Below are positions 33,031 to 42,010 of a stretch of 64,000 nt of DNA, in pieces. The translations under genes were made by a program, and so were the position numbers. Each line of letters starts with the position of its first letter. The stretch's first letter is position 1. This DNA is from Evansella halocellulosilytica. GTDB lineage: Bacteria; Bacillota; Bacilli; Bacillales; Salisediminibacteriaceae. Location: NCBI RefSeq assembly GCF_002335745.1, contig NZ_NIST01000001.1:154156-218155 (forward strand), read 5' to 3'. The notes beneath the pieces were generated by a model that was not told where the DNA came from, ran no database searches, and worked only from the letters and a program-made list of their open reading frames with translations.

Positions 33031-33324
33031 ATGGATGAGAAGGAAGCTCATAGAGAAATATTAGGTGTGACAATACGCAAATATAGAGAAAAGAAGCAGT
33101 ATTCCCAAGAGCTTCTGGCAGAATATGCGGATATGAATCCAAAATATATTAGTGATATTGAACTTGGAAAGTATAACCTTACCTTTTATATACTTTGTAA
33201 AATAGCAGCAGCATTAGAGTTGGAAACACCAAATGAATTAACAAATAAAGTCGTATCAGAAACGTATGCAGACATGCTCAAAAGAGCGAAAGAGTTAAAA
33301 GAGGTTAGAAAAAGGAACGAGTAA
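33031..33324 (+). CDS. XRE family transcriptional regulator
   Basis: 97 aa from the ATG at 33031 (AAGGGGA upstream); the earlier ATG has no site. Helix-turn-helix: LGVTIRKYREKKQYSQELLAEYADMNPKYISDIELGKYN. A helical C-terminal tail ends in charged residues (LKRAKELKEVRKRNE). Lies 90 bp after comK, but whether it regulates it cannot be told. Confidence 0.88.
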   Translation: MDEKEAHREILGVTIRKYREKKQYSQELLAEYADMNPKYISDIELGKYNLTFYILCKIAAALELETPNELTNKVVSETYADMLKRAKELKEVRKRNE

Positions 33325-33408
33325 ATGCTATGTCTCACGTCATGTCACTTTAACCGATATATTGCGCTTATTATACGTGTTATTTTGAAATATGTAATAA
33401 ATATCAAA

Positions 33409-33454
33409 CAAAAGCCTAATCTCTCCTTTATTCGAAAGGGAAATTAGGCTTTTG
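33409..33454. terminator. Bidirectional terminator
   Basis: CAAAAGCCTAAT/ATTAGGCTTTTG perfect 12-bp stem with an inner CCTTT/AAAGG stem. Lies between the convergent XRE regulator (plus) and APH-like gene (minus). Confidence 0.85.
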
Positions 33455-33507
33455 ATGTTCAACAGTCGCGTCCTTTTATGGAATAACGCCTGAGCTTCTC
33501 ACTATTT

Positions 33508-34413
33508 TTATTTATACCACTTAGGCTTTAATTTGCTGAAGTAATCATGATCTTCTAAAAACATGTACACTTTATCTAACATGTCATTCATGTTGTCTGG
33601 AATCGTTTTTAAAGTCCATATTACAGTAGAAAAAACGCACATAGCTAAGTAAAGTGAATATAACCTCCAAAAATATTCATCGGGGTCAGTATTATTAAAA
33701 TACCCTCTGATTTGCCCTATTGAAAAAGGAATACTTACTTCTCGGCTAAAAATGCCAATTTTAAGAAATTCATGAATTGGATCTCCCCAATCATACCTGT
33801 TAAAGTCAATTACTCCAGAGAATTTTTTATTATTAACAATGATATTTCCAAGATGGAAATCATCATGTTGGAATAAGTTTGGCCGTTGCTTCATAAGGTG
33901 AATATTCTCTTCAATAAAACTCATTATTTTTTGATCATTTTTCACTTTAACATCACATGCTAAGTAAGCATCTATATATTTCTTATGTTTATCCACTTTC
34001 CTTAAATACCACGAAGGGATATGGTTTGGCGCAGCATATTGATGCATTTTCTTTAATTCCTTACCAGCCTCTATACCAATATCAAATTGATCTTGATCTG
34101 AGTATTTTGAGATTTCCTCTTCAGCATCTTTCCCCTCTATGTAGGATGTGATCATATACCCTCGATTTCCTACCTGACCAATAGAAATCGGTTGTGAGCA
34201 AGTAACATTATAATCCTGCATCCTTTCTAGAATAGAATATTCTGTCTTTTTTGATTCAAACTCGCCTATGCTAAACAGCCGAAGAAGTAACTTGTTGCTA
34301 TCATCATTCATATGTATTAGATATTTTTCATCTGAAGAAAACCCCTTTTTAAGTTGAATGACATCCCTACAATTACTTAGTAATGGAATCTGTTTTGTTA
34401 ACGTTTCGATCAT
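33508..34413 (-). CDS. Aminoglycoside phosphotransferase family protein
   Basis: 301 aa from the ATG at 34413 (GAGGTG 5 nt upstream). Kinase-like fold: N-lobe KKGFSSDEKYLIHM, catalytic loop FQHDDFHLGNIIV (H-x-D-x4-N, about 195), metal loop GVIDFNRYDWGDPIHEFLK (about 215). This resembles the APH/choline-kinase group that includes Mph-like and uncharacterised Bacillus kinases. It may phosphorylate an aminoglycoside, macrolide, or small metabolite; sequence alone does not decide. Confidence 0.82.
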   Translation of the reverse strand: MIETLTKQIPLLSNCRDVIQLKKGFSSDEKYLIHMNDDSNKLLLRLFSIGEFESKKTEYSILERMQDYNVTCSQPISIGQVGNRGYMITSYIEGKDAEEEISKYSDQDQFDIGIEAGKELKKMHQYAAPNHIPSWYLRKVDKHKKYIDAYLACDVKVKNDQKIMSFIEENIHLMKQRPNLFQHDDFHLGNIIVNNKKFSGVIDFNRYDWGDPIHEFLKIGIFSREVSIPFSIGQIRGYFNNTDPDEYFWRLYSLYLAMCVFSTVIWTLKTIPDNMNDMLDKVYMFLEDHDYFSKLKPKWYK

Positions 34414-34559
34414 TTGCTCACCTCTGTTATTCAGTATTGAAGAACAAATCAATAACCTCAAACTTGTATAATTCTATTAATCGAATATATTTCCCTTTAA
34501 TTAAATAACTTAGAGCTTCTATTCACATTCTAATACCGCCTTCTCTTATTAAAGAATTT

Positions 34560-34690
34560 GTCTCTATACATAAGAAAAGCGCCCTTTAAGGGAATAATTA
34601 TTATATTGCCTTAATCGTCAAATCACTTAATGCTTCTTCAACTGAAGCTCCCTTTAGCGGAATAACTTTATTGTAACGGAAATAACTTTC
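34560..34690 (-). repeat. Two box-type terminator-like repeats
   Basis: Minus strand: TTATTCCGCTAAAGGGAGC followed 75 bp on by TTATTCCCTTAAAGGGCGC. Both have the TAAAGGGnGC core seen at the left box of the array repeats, here far outside the arrays. Confidence 0.45.
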
Positions 34691-35214
34691 GTATTATTAA
34701 GGTAGGTTTATGAAGCCATTCGACCTGTACGATCCTTAAAATGGGCGGAGAAAAAAGCGACGGAATTTCTTGAGCTAGCTAATGCAGCCCTGCTCAACAC
34801 GAACATGAAGGGCTTTGCTTCAACCTTCTTCTTCAAATCAATGTGTTGAAACAACAAAAAGAGCATATGGCGAGTCTCGATTCCGAAATTGAAGGAATTA
34901 CAAGCACATTAGACGATTTTAATATTATATCCTCCATATCTGTCTTCGGTAAGCAAACCGCCTCCATGATTCTTGCGGAAATCGGGGATATTCATAATTT
35001 TGAGGATGCTAGAAAGCTTGTAGCATTTGCTGGAATTGATCCAGGTGTATTTTCTTCAGGTCGCTTTACCGCCTCATTGAGTCGTATATCGAAACGTGGA
35101 TCAAGGCAGCTTCGACATACCATTTTCTTGGCTGCACAATGTTCGATTCGGGGAAACATTAATCTAACCTTACGAAGTTTTTATGAGGTATCATCTGCTC
35201 ACGATTCAATCTGA
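34690..35214 (+). pseudogene. IS110-family transposase C-terminal remnant
   Basis: From about 34843 a frame reads QKEHMASLDSEIEGITSTL, SVFGKQTASMILAEIGDIHNFEDARKLVAFAGIDPGVFSSG, SKRGSRQLRHTIFLAA: the Transposase_20 domain of IS110 family elements. Upstream fragments (LRSWAEKKATEFLELANAAL) continue to about 34690 in another frame. The N-terminal DEDD domain is missing. Its 3' end overlaps the DUF899 stop. Confidence 0.75.
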
Positions 35215-35958
35215 AAAGTTAGGGTTTGCACCATGCACGGCAGCTGCACGCCCCTTCGGTTCCTCCCAATCTTCCTGACGACCAAGCGCAGTCAAATCAA
35301 GGAAATAGTATGAGCCCCCAAGCATCTCGGCGCCACGGGCGTACATGGAGTAAGTGTGAAAGACTTTCTCACCATTACGTAGAAAACAGCTATGACCCGG
35401 CTGTTCCCCCTCAGTGAAATAAATCATTCCTGCCTGTTCATGCTCTGACCTAGTACGGTAGTTGTACTCGATAGGAGCAACCGACTCATCCAATGTAACG
35501 TGGAAGTCATAATTAAAGTCACTACCATACGAGGAATACCAAGGGAAGTCCCAACCCTTGAGTGTCTTGTAGGCTTCAATTTTGTTTAGCGGTGCACGTG
35601 AGATCGTAACGAACGTCGTGTCACGAGCGTGCAAGTGCTTGAGAAGACCTTCAGATACTTCGTCAGCCGCTGCTGAACAACTCGAGCATCCCTTGTCCCA
35701 CCTTGGATCAAACATAAAATGGCGAACAATGAGCTGGTGGCGTCCTTCGAACAGGTCAAGCAGACTGCTCTTGCCATCCGGTCCTTCGAAAACGTAATTC
35801 TTTTCAATTTCGACCATCGGTAACCTGCGGCGTTCGGCATTTAACGCATCACGTGCACGGGTGGCTTCTTTTTCTTTTTTAAGCAGTTCTTTACGTGCAT
35901 CAAGCCATTCTTCTCGAGACACGACTATTGGAAGTTGAGTCTTTTCTGTTTTTCCCAT
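35206..35958 (-). CDS. DUF899 thioredoxin-like protein
   Basis: 250 aa. DUF899 hallmarks: PIVVSREEWLDARKELLKKEKEATRARDALNAERRRLPMV, FMFDPRWDKGCSSCSAAAD (CxxC in a thioredoxin-like position), TFVTISRAPLNKIEAYKTLKGWDFPWYSS, VFHTYSMYARGAE and GRQEDWEEPKG at the end. Predicted cytosolic redox-type protein, reaction unknown. G+C is visibly higher than in its neighbours, suggesting transfer. ATG after GGAGGGAGC. Confidence 0.92.
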   Translation of the reverse strand: MGKTEKTQLPIVVSREEWLDARKELLKKEKEATRARDALNAERRRLPMVEIEKNYVFEGPDGKSSLLDLFEGRHQLIVRHFMFDPRWDKGCSSCSAAADEVSEGLLKHLHARDTTFVTISRAPLNKIEAYKTLKGWDFPWYSSYGSDFNYDFHVTLDESVAPIEYNYRTRSEHEQAGMIYFTEGEQPGHSCFLRNGEKVFHTYSMYARGAEMLGGSYYFLDLTALGRQEDWEEPKGRAAAVHGANPNFSD

Positions 35959-36104
35959 AATGATTGCTCCCTCCTTATGTTTTCTTTAGTTTATCAAATA
36001 TGACTGTATAGAATTTCTTCTCAATTGCTAAAAATATTTGGCCTGATTGGGGAACATGTTGTAGTAGGAATTTAACTGTTGCTAAAGGTATAGTTGCTCT
36101 ACCT

Positions 36105-36353
36105 GGGGTACAGCCGACAAAACGGGATATTATACGCTAAGGGATAATCAAAAATGAACGCGTTTATAAAATAGCTTCATTATTTGCTTAAATTATGGAA
36201 AATACCGATTAATTTCATAACCAAAACTCATACCAAAATCAATCTACCAAAATATGTAACAGATATCCTTTTTGGTTATTTGTAATCATAATCCTAATAT
36301 ATCAGGTGTTTCAGCCTTAACATATAAAATATGCGCTTTGACGGTGCTACCCC
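36105..36353. mobile_element. MITE-like element with GGGG termini
   Basis: 249 bp. Left end GGGGTACAGCCGACAAAACG and, as reverse complement, right end GGGGTAGCACCGTCAAAGCG, both continuing to ATATT..TATACGYTAAG / TATATGTTAAG: about 38-bp imperfect terminal inverted repeats. No ORF. The right end abuts the truncated IS3 transposase gene. No clear target duplication. Similar ends at 40301-40540 and 40631-40669. Confidence 0.6.
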
Positions 36354-37060
36354 TATATATTGCGTAACCCTAGCTTTCGAACGAATTTTTGAAAATCTGG
36401 ATGCGTGTAATGAGTACCCTGATCAGAATGGATAAGAGCGTTTTTAGCCTTCTTAAAGTTCCTGTTTTTCTTCAGTTTTGTTAAGGAATTGGTCGCCAAT
36501 TCCATGATGATACGACTTGACATATAATGTACTAAAACCTCACCTGTAGATCCATCTTTAATGACGGACAAATAGGCTCTCTGTCCAGCGTGATAGTTTA
36601 AGTAAGTGATATCTGTAAGAAGTACTTTCCCCGGTGTCTCATGTTTAAATTGACGGTTTAGTAGATTGGGGCAACTTGGTGTTCTTGAGTTGCTTTCATC
36701 ATTATCCTGTATGGGTTTGCTTTCCTAATAGGGTAGACGATATCAAACTTTTTCATGAGTCTACGGATTTTCTTCAAATTGAAGACACACTGAAATTGAC
36801 CCGCCAATGTCATTTTGATTTGACGTGCCCCTTTCTTACGACCTTTAAAATGAAATGCTTTTAATATCATTGCTTTTGCTTCTTTATCCTTCAATTCTAG
36901 GCATCTCCGTGCCTCTTCTGATTTAGCTGAGAAGTAATTGTAGTAACCACTTCGCGATACACCGGCAGCCTCATAGAGAAATTTCATCATATGTTTTAAG
37001 TTATATTTTTCAATCACTTCACGAATGAGAGTGTACTTATGACTAGCAGGACGTAGAACG
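36354..37060 (-). mobile_element. IS3-family element relic (IS150-like), 3' truncated
   Basis: 37017-36658: OrfB N-terminus with YEAAGVSRSGYYNYF, KEAKAMILKAFHFKGRKKGA and RRLMKKFDIVYPIRKANPYR. After a frameshift near 36665, RQFKHETPGKVLLTDITYLNY (first Asp of DDE) and MELATNSLTKLKKNRNFKKA, HSDQGTHYTHPDFQKFVRKLG (second Asp) follow. It stops at the MITE-like element, so the third catalytic residue is lost. The end of OrfA may be visible at 37020-37060. Confidence 0.8.
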
Positions 37061-37166
37061 ACATACAGTGATTCAATCGATAAAAAGTATTATAGTTATA
37101 TGAGAGGAGCACAAAAGGAAACGTAGACTACATCTATGTTTCCTTTTAAGATAATCCAACACTAGA

Positions 37167-37572
37167 TTACAGGTCACTTAATTGAGGTGGTCTGTCAAAA
37201 AAGCCATTTAACTCATCAATTGGAAGTAGATTTTTTAAACTTTCACGATTCTCAAATAAAATACTTTGAAGATATGAAAGTTGCTCTTTTAAAAGTATTA
37301 AATGCTCCTCTTCTTCTTCTTTTTTATCTTCTTCAACATCATCCAACGGAAGCCACTCAAGCATTTCCTTCACGATCGTATTAATCTTCCTATTCACTGC
37401 ATCTTCACCATAAACTTGACGTGCTTTTTCAATGGTTTACTGCACTTCATCATCGAATGTTTCTTGGTCCTCTTCAGAGTTATTGTAGACCTTCAATAAA
37501 ATCTTCTAATCCATCATTCATCTTATCTATGACATTTCTAGATGTATGACTCTCATTATTATTTAGTTTCAT
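37167..37572 (-). pseudogene. Disrupted gene of unknown function
   Basis: A frame starts at 37572 (MKLNNNESHTSRNVIDKMND, then GLEDFIEGLQ stop), continues in a second frame as NSEEDQETFDDEVQ stop, TIEKARQVYGEDAVNRKINT and IVKEMLEWLPLDDVEEDKKE, and ends with LPIDELNGFFDRPPQLSDL. One frameshift and one nonsense codon. Highly acidic (a run of seven E/K residues). No family recognised. Confidence 0.5.
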
Positions 37573-37665
37573 ATCATCACCAGTATTATTTTTCCTTTTA
37601 ACCAAAATATTGATACAGAAACAAATGTTCTTGTATAAATTACCTTGGTGATCTTTATGGTGCCT

Positions 37666-38172
37666 TCAGTTAGATGTTTCATATTTATTGACTATGTTAA
37701 ACATTTTTATTAGTCTCATTTCAATTTCTTCTAATTGATCTATCGGATCAACTTCATAAGGAGGTTTCCAAATATCAATTAAAATATCATTTTCATGTTC
37801 TAATTCTTCCATTAGACTCTGTAAAAGATCTTTATCATGTTCTTCATTTTCAACTATAACAACTATTTGTTCTAACTCATGGAATATGTTATCCATTCTT
37901 ATAGAGGTTATATCATTGCTATTTATCTTGGCTCTTGACCTTAAAGAAAATCCTAGGGCAACTTTATACTTTATTTGATTTGTATCTATCGATTCAGATC
38001 GAAAATCTTTAATGACACCTTGGATTATCTCAGTAAATCTGTGTAAATCCTGAATATATTCAGTCCTTAATTGTGACTCGTTCCTTTCCTTGTGATTCTG
38101 GATTTCATGAATTAGGTAAAAGTTCAGTATCAGTGAAAGTGCAAAGCAAATTATTAGTAGCTTTTTCATCAT
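37666..38172 (-). CDS. Membrane-anchored protein of unknown function
   Basis: 168 aa. N-terminal signal-anchor KKLLIICFALSLILNFYLI, then an extracellular, mostly helical, acidic domain with several predicted long helices (TEIIQGVIKDFRSESI, LLQSLMEELEHENDILI, QLEEIEMRLIKMF). Start ambiguous between two adjacent ATGs after GAGGG. No family recognised. Confidence 0.55.
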   Translation of the reverse strand: MMKKLLIICFALSLILNFYLIHEIQNHKERNESQLRTEYIQDLHRFTEIIQGVIKDFRSESIDTNQIKYKVALGFSLRSRAKINSNDITSIRMDNIFHELEQIVVIVENEEHDKDLLQSLMEELEHENDILIDIWKPPYEVDPIDQLEEIEMRLIKMFNIVNKYETSN

Positions 38173-38240
38173 AATATCCCTCTAAATATTAATTTTTTAC
38201 TTATTTTCCATTTTAACACACCAATATAATGTTGTAATAT

Positions 38241-38276
38241 AACAAAAGAACCATTATATACAATGGTTCTTTTGTT
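38241..38276. terminator. Intrinsic terminator
   Basis: AACAAAAGAACCATT/AATGGTTCTTTTGTT, a perfect 15-bp stem with a 6-nt loop, 7 bp past the stop of the 365-aa secreted-protein gene on the minus strand. Confidence 0.85.
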
Positions 38277-38282
38277 AGTTGT

Positions 38283-39380
38283 TTAGTAAAATTGTGCGGT
38301 TCCTTGAATACCGAATGGTAAATATTCACGTTCATTATCCACCATTTCATATAGGTTAAGCATAGTAAAGTCTACTTCATAATAACCATCTGAATTTGTA
38401 ATGCCATCGTGAGAGTATATTGAATATTGTGCAATGCCTTCATCATTGTTTCCATATTCAAAGTTGCTTGCTCTTCTAAAATTCCAAATGAGATTTAGTT
38501 GTAATGGGTTATCAAATGCCTCATTGCTTAATAATGTTTCGGAAGTTCTAACAGGAATGTTGATTTCAACTTCACGTATCTTTAAGGGGACATTAAAATT
38601 TGTTACATCATTTTGACTAGGTTTTTCTGGAGTAAAATAAGTATTGTTTAACCCTTCATTTACAAATACAGCTTCTCTAATCCAGGCTGTTGGTGAAGGT
38701 TGACTACTATACTTTTTTGCCCCTTCAACATCCGTCCATTGTCTTGTTACCCATGGAGACTCAGTATTTCTGTTTAAAATTGTTTGTATTTCAATCCCAA
38801 TACCATCATAATGTGCTTCACCAATTTGTACTAATCCCATATTTTGCAAATTTGCTTCAATAACTTCTTGGTCTTCAATAAATGTTTCTTCCTTTACTTT
38901 TATTTTATTGATATCATCATTAAATTTAACTGTAAAAGGGTCTATTCTGTTTTCGTATGCTTCGAAATCGCCATCCTTATCTTTTAATCCAAAAATATTA
39001 ATTGTTGCATAACTTCTATCTTTAGGTAAGTAAGCCTCAAAAAAAAGATCTTTATTCTCCACTTCGCCTGTATAAATAGTCATATCATCATTATATTTCT
39101 TATTTGTTGATAGGAGATGATATGTTTTTGGTTCTTGGTTATTAATTTTTATTTTACCGTTTAATACTCCGTTCTCCTCTTTTAGATCGGAAACTGCCGA
39201 AGTACCATTGGTTTTGGTAACTTCAATTTGTTTATTATTAATTCGTTCTTGCTTATAAAGGATTTCAGGTGTTATACCATTACTTGGAATTTTCACTTCA
39301 TTTTCCTCATAACTAAATCCAAATGCCGAAACAGGCAAGACCATTACAATAGTCAAAAATATCAAAATACTCTTTCTCAT
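38283..39380 (-). CDS. Secreted protein of unknown function
   Basis: 365 aa. Signal peptide MRKSILIFLTIVMVLPVSAFG with an A-x-G-F-S cleavage region. The mature part is beta-rich (ATINIFGLKDKDGDFEAYEN, WVTRQWTDVEGAKKYSS, LQLNLIWNFRRASNFEYGNN) and ends YLPFGIQGTAQFY. No enzymatic motif seen. Probably in one transcript with the small secreted-protein gene 27 bp upstream. Confidence 0.6.
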   Translation of the reverse strand: MRKSILIFLTIVMVLPVSAFGFSYEENEVKIPSNGITPEILYKQERINNKQIEVTKTNGTSAVSDLKEENGVLNGKIKINNQEPKTYHLLSTNKKYNDDMTIYTGEVENKDLFFEAYLPKDRSYATINIFGLKDKDGDFEAYENRIDPFTVKFNDDINKIKVKEETFIEDQEVIEANLQNMGLVQIGEAHYDGIGIEIQTILNRNTESPWVTRQWTDVEGAKKYSSQPSPTAWIREAVFVNEGLNNTYFTPEKPSQNDVTNFNVPLKIREVEINIPVRTSETLLSNEAFDNPLQLNLIWNFRRASNFEYGNNDEGIAQYSIYSHDGITNSDGYYEVDFTMLNLYEMVDNEREYLPFGIQGTAQFY

Positions 39381-39407
39381 TCAAAAACACGCTCCTTTAA
39401 AATATTT

Positions 39408-39620
39408 TCATTTCATTTCGCTGTTTTCAGCATAGATATCAGACGCTATACCGATATCATCACTAAAAAAATTATCAGTCTCACTATCAATTACCTTTGC
39501 ATTAGAGTGTTCAATACTTATCTCAGCACTTTGAGCATCTACTTTGTTGCTAAAACCTACTAACAAAAGCACTAGTGAAAAGGTCAGAAAAGAAACAAAC
39601 TTCAACTTTTTCTGATACAT
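39408..39620 (-). CDS. Small secreted protein
   Basis: 70 aa. Signal peptide FVSFLTFSLVLLLVGFSNKVDA, cleavage likely at VDA-QSA. The 42-residue mature part is acidic (IDSETDNFFSDDIGIASD). ATG after AGAAGGG. First of a two-gene unit with 38283-39380. Confidence 0.55.
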   Translation of the reverse strand: MYQKKLKFVSFLTFSLVLLLVGFSNKVDAQSAEISIEHSNAKVIDSETDNFFSDDIGIASDIYAENSEMK

Positions 39621-39639
39621 TTTAAAACCCTTCTCTTGT

Positions 39640-39910
39640 TATTGAGTTTTCACAAAGTCATCCGCATCCGTCCATCCATCAAAGTTAGTTGAATATGAAA
39701 TTACATATATCTACCTCCTCTATTTAATAATGATCGAGGCTAATTCTAGCAATACATTATAAAACAAGGATTTAAATACAATAAAATTCAAAAAATAGTT
39801 TTATAATACATATTTTCCAAATTTATCTATTACATTTATTGGTACAAGTTTAATTTCCAGATATAAATCTGTCAACATTTATCTGAAAATTTTTACATTT
39901 TGTTGCAAAT
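39640..39910. other. Gene-free AT-rich stretch
   Basis: GAGGAGGTAG near 39715 (minus strand) is followed by ISYSTNFDGWTDADDFVKTQ and a stop, but no standard start codon in that frame. This could be a short decayed secreted-protein end. The rest is very AT-rich, presumably promoter DNA for the secreted-protein genes. Confidence 0.4.
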
Positions 39911-39911
39911 C

Positions 39912-39950
39912 AAAAAAGAACGATGAGTTTACTGCTCACGTTCTTTTTTT
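39912..39950. terminator. Bidirectional terminator
   Basis: AAAAAAGAACG..TGAG / CTCACGTTCTTTTTT stem, T-runs on both strands. No intact gene ends here, so it may mark a lost one. Confidence 0.75.
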
Positions 39951-40027
39951 ATGCTTTTTCCCTAAAGAAAAACGGTTATAAAGAACTATATAAAGAACTA
40001 ATAAATACCATATTTAGGAGGGATTTT

Positions 40028-40300
40028 ATGCAAAAAATTTTAGCTAATGTAGAAATTTCGATTCCACCAGACTATATTTTAATTTCAAAAGTAGAACTTC
40101 AACAATTAAATAGAGAAGGAATTATTAGGAGTTTATTGGTCTATGAAAGAGTTAAAAAATAGGATTAACCGAAAGCATGAATGGATAAAAAAAACATATA
40201 CAGTACCCTACAAAGTTCAGGGAAATTCTTGATGTTGAGAATGGTGGTTTCGTTTATTATCCCAAGATAAAAGGACAAACATGGGCATTTCAAGCTAATA
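40028..40300 (+). pseudogene. DUF771 (phage-type) gene, frameshifted and truncated
   Basis: ATG after TTAGGAGG. Frame 1: MQKILANVEISIPPDYILIS, KVELQQLNREGI. Frame 2: VYWSMKELKNRINRKHEWIK. Frame 3: YPTKFREILDVENGGFVYYP, KIKGQTWAFQANR. This is the complete plan of DUF771 proteins of temperate phages, with two frameshifts. It stops at the GGGG end of a MITE-like element where only about ten residues would remain. Confidence 0.75.
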
Positions 40301-40540
40301 GGGGTACAGTCTCGAAAATGCGGATTTACAACGTTAAGCTATTATAAGAGATGAAATTTTCTGACTTAGCAACGATAAGAATTTTGAGACAAGTCATATG
40401 AGACACTGATAAGCTTTATTTCACGTATTTTTGACTCCATCTCAATAGATTAGACTCTATTGATACAAACCTCATAGTCTTTGATATAACAGTGTTTGTA
40501 TCCTTAACGTTGTAAATTGTCAAAATCCTGACTCCACCCC
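40301..40540. mobile_element. MITE-like element with GGGG termini
   Basis: 240 bp. Left end GGGGTACAGTCTCGAAAATG, right end (reverse complement) GGGGTGGAGTCAGGATTTTG, both reaching ATTTACAACGTTAAG. No ORF. Inserted in, or replacing the end of, the DUF771 gene. Same family as 36105-36353. Confidence 0.6.
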
Positions 40541-40630
40541 TTATTGAGCTAAAGGGAGTTTTACTTAACCAGCCAAATTAAAAAGTCGGTTCCTTAGCGT
40601 ACAGAAATCAACTTTTTTAGGTTGCAATTT

Positions 40631-40669
40631 GCTTAACGTATAATATGCGCGTTTTGTCGGTAGGACCCC
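40631..40669 (-). repeat. Solo terminal repeat of the GGGG element family
   Basis: Minus strand: GGGGTCCTACCGACAAAACG and CGCATATTATACGTTAAG. The methyltransferase reading frame ends exactly here. The partner end was not found nearer than 40301. Confidence 0.6.
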
Positions 40670-40826
40670 TACCTGTACAACAAGCCAAATCAATAATTAT
40701 TCCTTCTGCTTTCGATGCCCATTTTTCTAAAAAAGTGATATCTTCTGTATATGTGTCATTTTCCTTATCATACAAAATAGGGTTATCATATTCTTCGAAA
40801 TTATCTAATGTTGTTTTTTCAGTCAT
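40670..40826 (-). pseudogene. Class I methyltransferase, N-terminal fragment
   Basis: Reads MTEKTTLDNFEEYDNPILYD, KENDTYTEDITFLEKWASKA and EGIIIDLACCTGRG. IIDLACGTGR is motif I of SAM-dependent methyltransferases, here with Gly changed to Cys. The rest of the gene (about 190 residues) is missing, replaced by the GGGG repeat. ATG after AAGGAGAG. Confidence 0.7.
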
Positions 40827-40859
40827 TTAAACTCTCCTTAACTTAGTTTCCATCCTAAA

Positions 40860-41239
40860 AACAAAATTAAAAGTTCTTTGTTAAAGTAAACTCCGCTTTA
40901 CTTTAAGTACAATGTTTCATAATCTCTAATTATTTTTAACACCAATATCCAAATTAACTTCCAATGCTTAATCGATTATCCGGCCCTTTTGCTTAATAAA
41001 AATTTACCTCAAATGATTACAGCCAACGAAATGTACCACCATTGACATCGTTTTTACCACTAAATGACAAGGAATTTACCACTGTATGACAGGCTGTTTA
41101 CCAGTTTGTGTTCTTTGATAATTAGTCAGCTAATCAATAAATGCGTTTTAGTAGTCTAAGGCTATAAATCATTTAAAATTAGTATTGGTATAATTTGTAT
41201 ATAGGGTTATGATTATACAAGGCAAGTAGGGAGTTCATA
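40860..41239. other. Gene-free stretch
   Basis: A partial box (AAAGTAAACTCC, 40883-40895) is the only recognised feature. Two near-repeats, TTTACCACTAAATGACAAGG and TTTACCACTGTATGACAGG (about 41052-41090), suggest a short tandem duplication. Promoters for the plus-strand arm should lie here. Confidence 0.4.
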
Positions 41240-41281
41240 TTGTACAAACGGGAGTTTAACACAATAAGAAAGGAGGAAAAA

Positions 41282-41458
41282 ATGAAATATTTCTTATACG
41301 GTACAGTAGGTTTAGTTTTAATTTTTATTGTCTTAAATATGTTTAATTATGATGGGGTTACTATTATTATAGGTTTTGTTGAATGGGTTACTAGATACAT
41401 TCTACCTTGGATTGCGTTATATTGGTTTATACGATTTGTTAAGAGCAAAAAAGAATAG
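41282..41458 (+). CDS. Small membrane protein, 58 aa
   Basis: Start at the ATG at 41282 with AAAGGAGG 6 nt upstream, not the upstream frame opening. Two helices (YGTVGLVLIFIVLNMF and YILPWIALYWFIRFV) and a lysine-rich tail. No family recognised. Directly followed by the DUF3221 gene. Confidence 0.6.
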   Translation: MKYFLYGTVGLVLIFIVLNMFNYDGVTIIIGFVEWVTRYILPWIALYWFIRFVKSKKE

Positions 41459-41469
41459 GAGGGGTTTAT

Positions 41470-41838
41470 TTGAGGAAAATTCTATCTTTCTTGTTATTAG
41501 TTACTTTGTTAATGATGGAATGTAGTGACGGTACAGATATTGAAACTACTAATAATCATGCATATAAAGAGGAAATTTCCACAAATAGTTCCTTATTCGG
41601 TATATCCGATGAGAAAGTCCTCAGTGGCGAGGTTATCAAAAAGAGAAGGAAAGAAATTACTTTAAAAGGAACCAGCAATTTACTTTCTCCTAATGGTGAA
41701 ATCTAGGTTACTGTTGAAGATAGAAGTACGTTGGCTGACATAAAAAAAGGACAGAAAGTGAACGTATGGTATGACTACATTAGGGAATCCAACCCTCCAC
41801 AAACTAGAGGTTTAAAAATTGAACGTGAAAGCAAGTAA
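41470..41838 (+). pseudogene. DUF3221-like lipoprotein gene with in-frame stop
   Basis: TTG start after AGGAGGGG. Signal peptide with a late Cys (LLMMECSDG; Glu before Cys is poor for a lipobox). VLSGEVIKKRRKEITLKG and LSPNGEI are followed by TAG at 41704-41706, after which the same frame continues VTVEDRSTLADIKKGQKVNV and WYDYIRESNPPQTRGLKIER to a TAA. The full 122 codons match the DUF3221/YobA plan, so one nonsense mutation breaks it. Confidence 0.7.
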
Positions 41839-41889
41839 TGGTTTGTTGGTGAAAATTAACCAGATAATCAAACGCACCTTTTTTACTAA

Positions 41890-41957
41890 ACGGGTGCTTT
41901 TGTTCAAGATTCAGCCGGTCTTGTTATGGTACTAACGGGGAGGTTAGCACAATAATG
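41890..41957 (+). repeat. Box-bounded intergenic repeat, class I
   Basis: TACTAAACGGGTGCTTTTG, TTCAAGATTCAGCCGG, TCTTGTTATGG, TACTAACGGGGAGG, GTTAGCACAATAATG. Outer TACTAAACGGG/CTAACGGGGAG boxes and the CAAGA/TCTTG hairpin. Orientation follows the plus-strand genes. Confidence 0.78.
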
Positions 41958-42010
41958 AATTTTGTTTTTTTGTAGTAGAATAATCCATTTAGCGATAAGG
42001 AGAATTTACC

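Noticed and set aside
33508-34413. Named aminoglycoside resistance gene
   Set aside because: The kinase motifs are clear, but many APH-fold proteins have other substrates; no specific resistance family could be supported.
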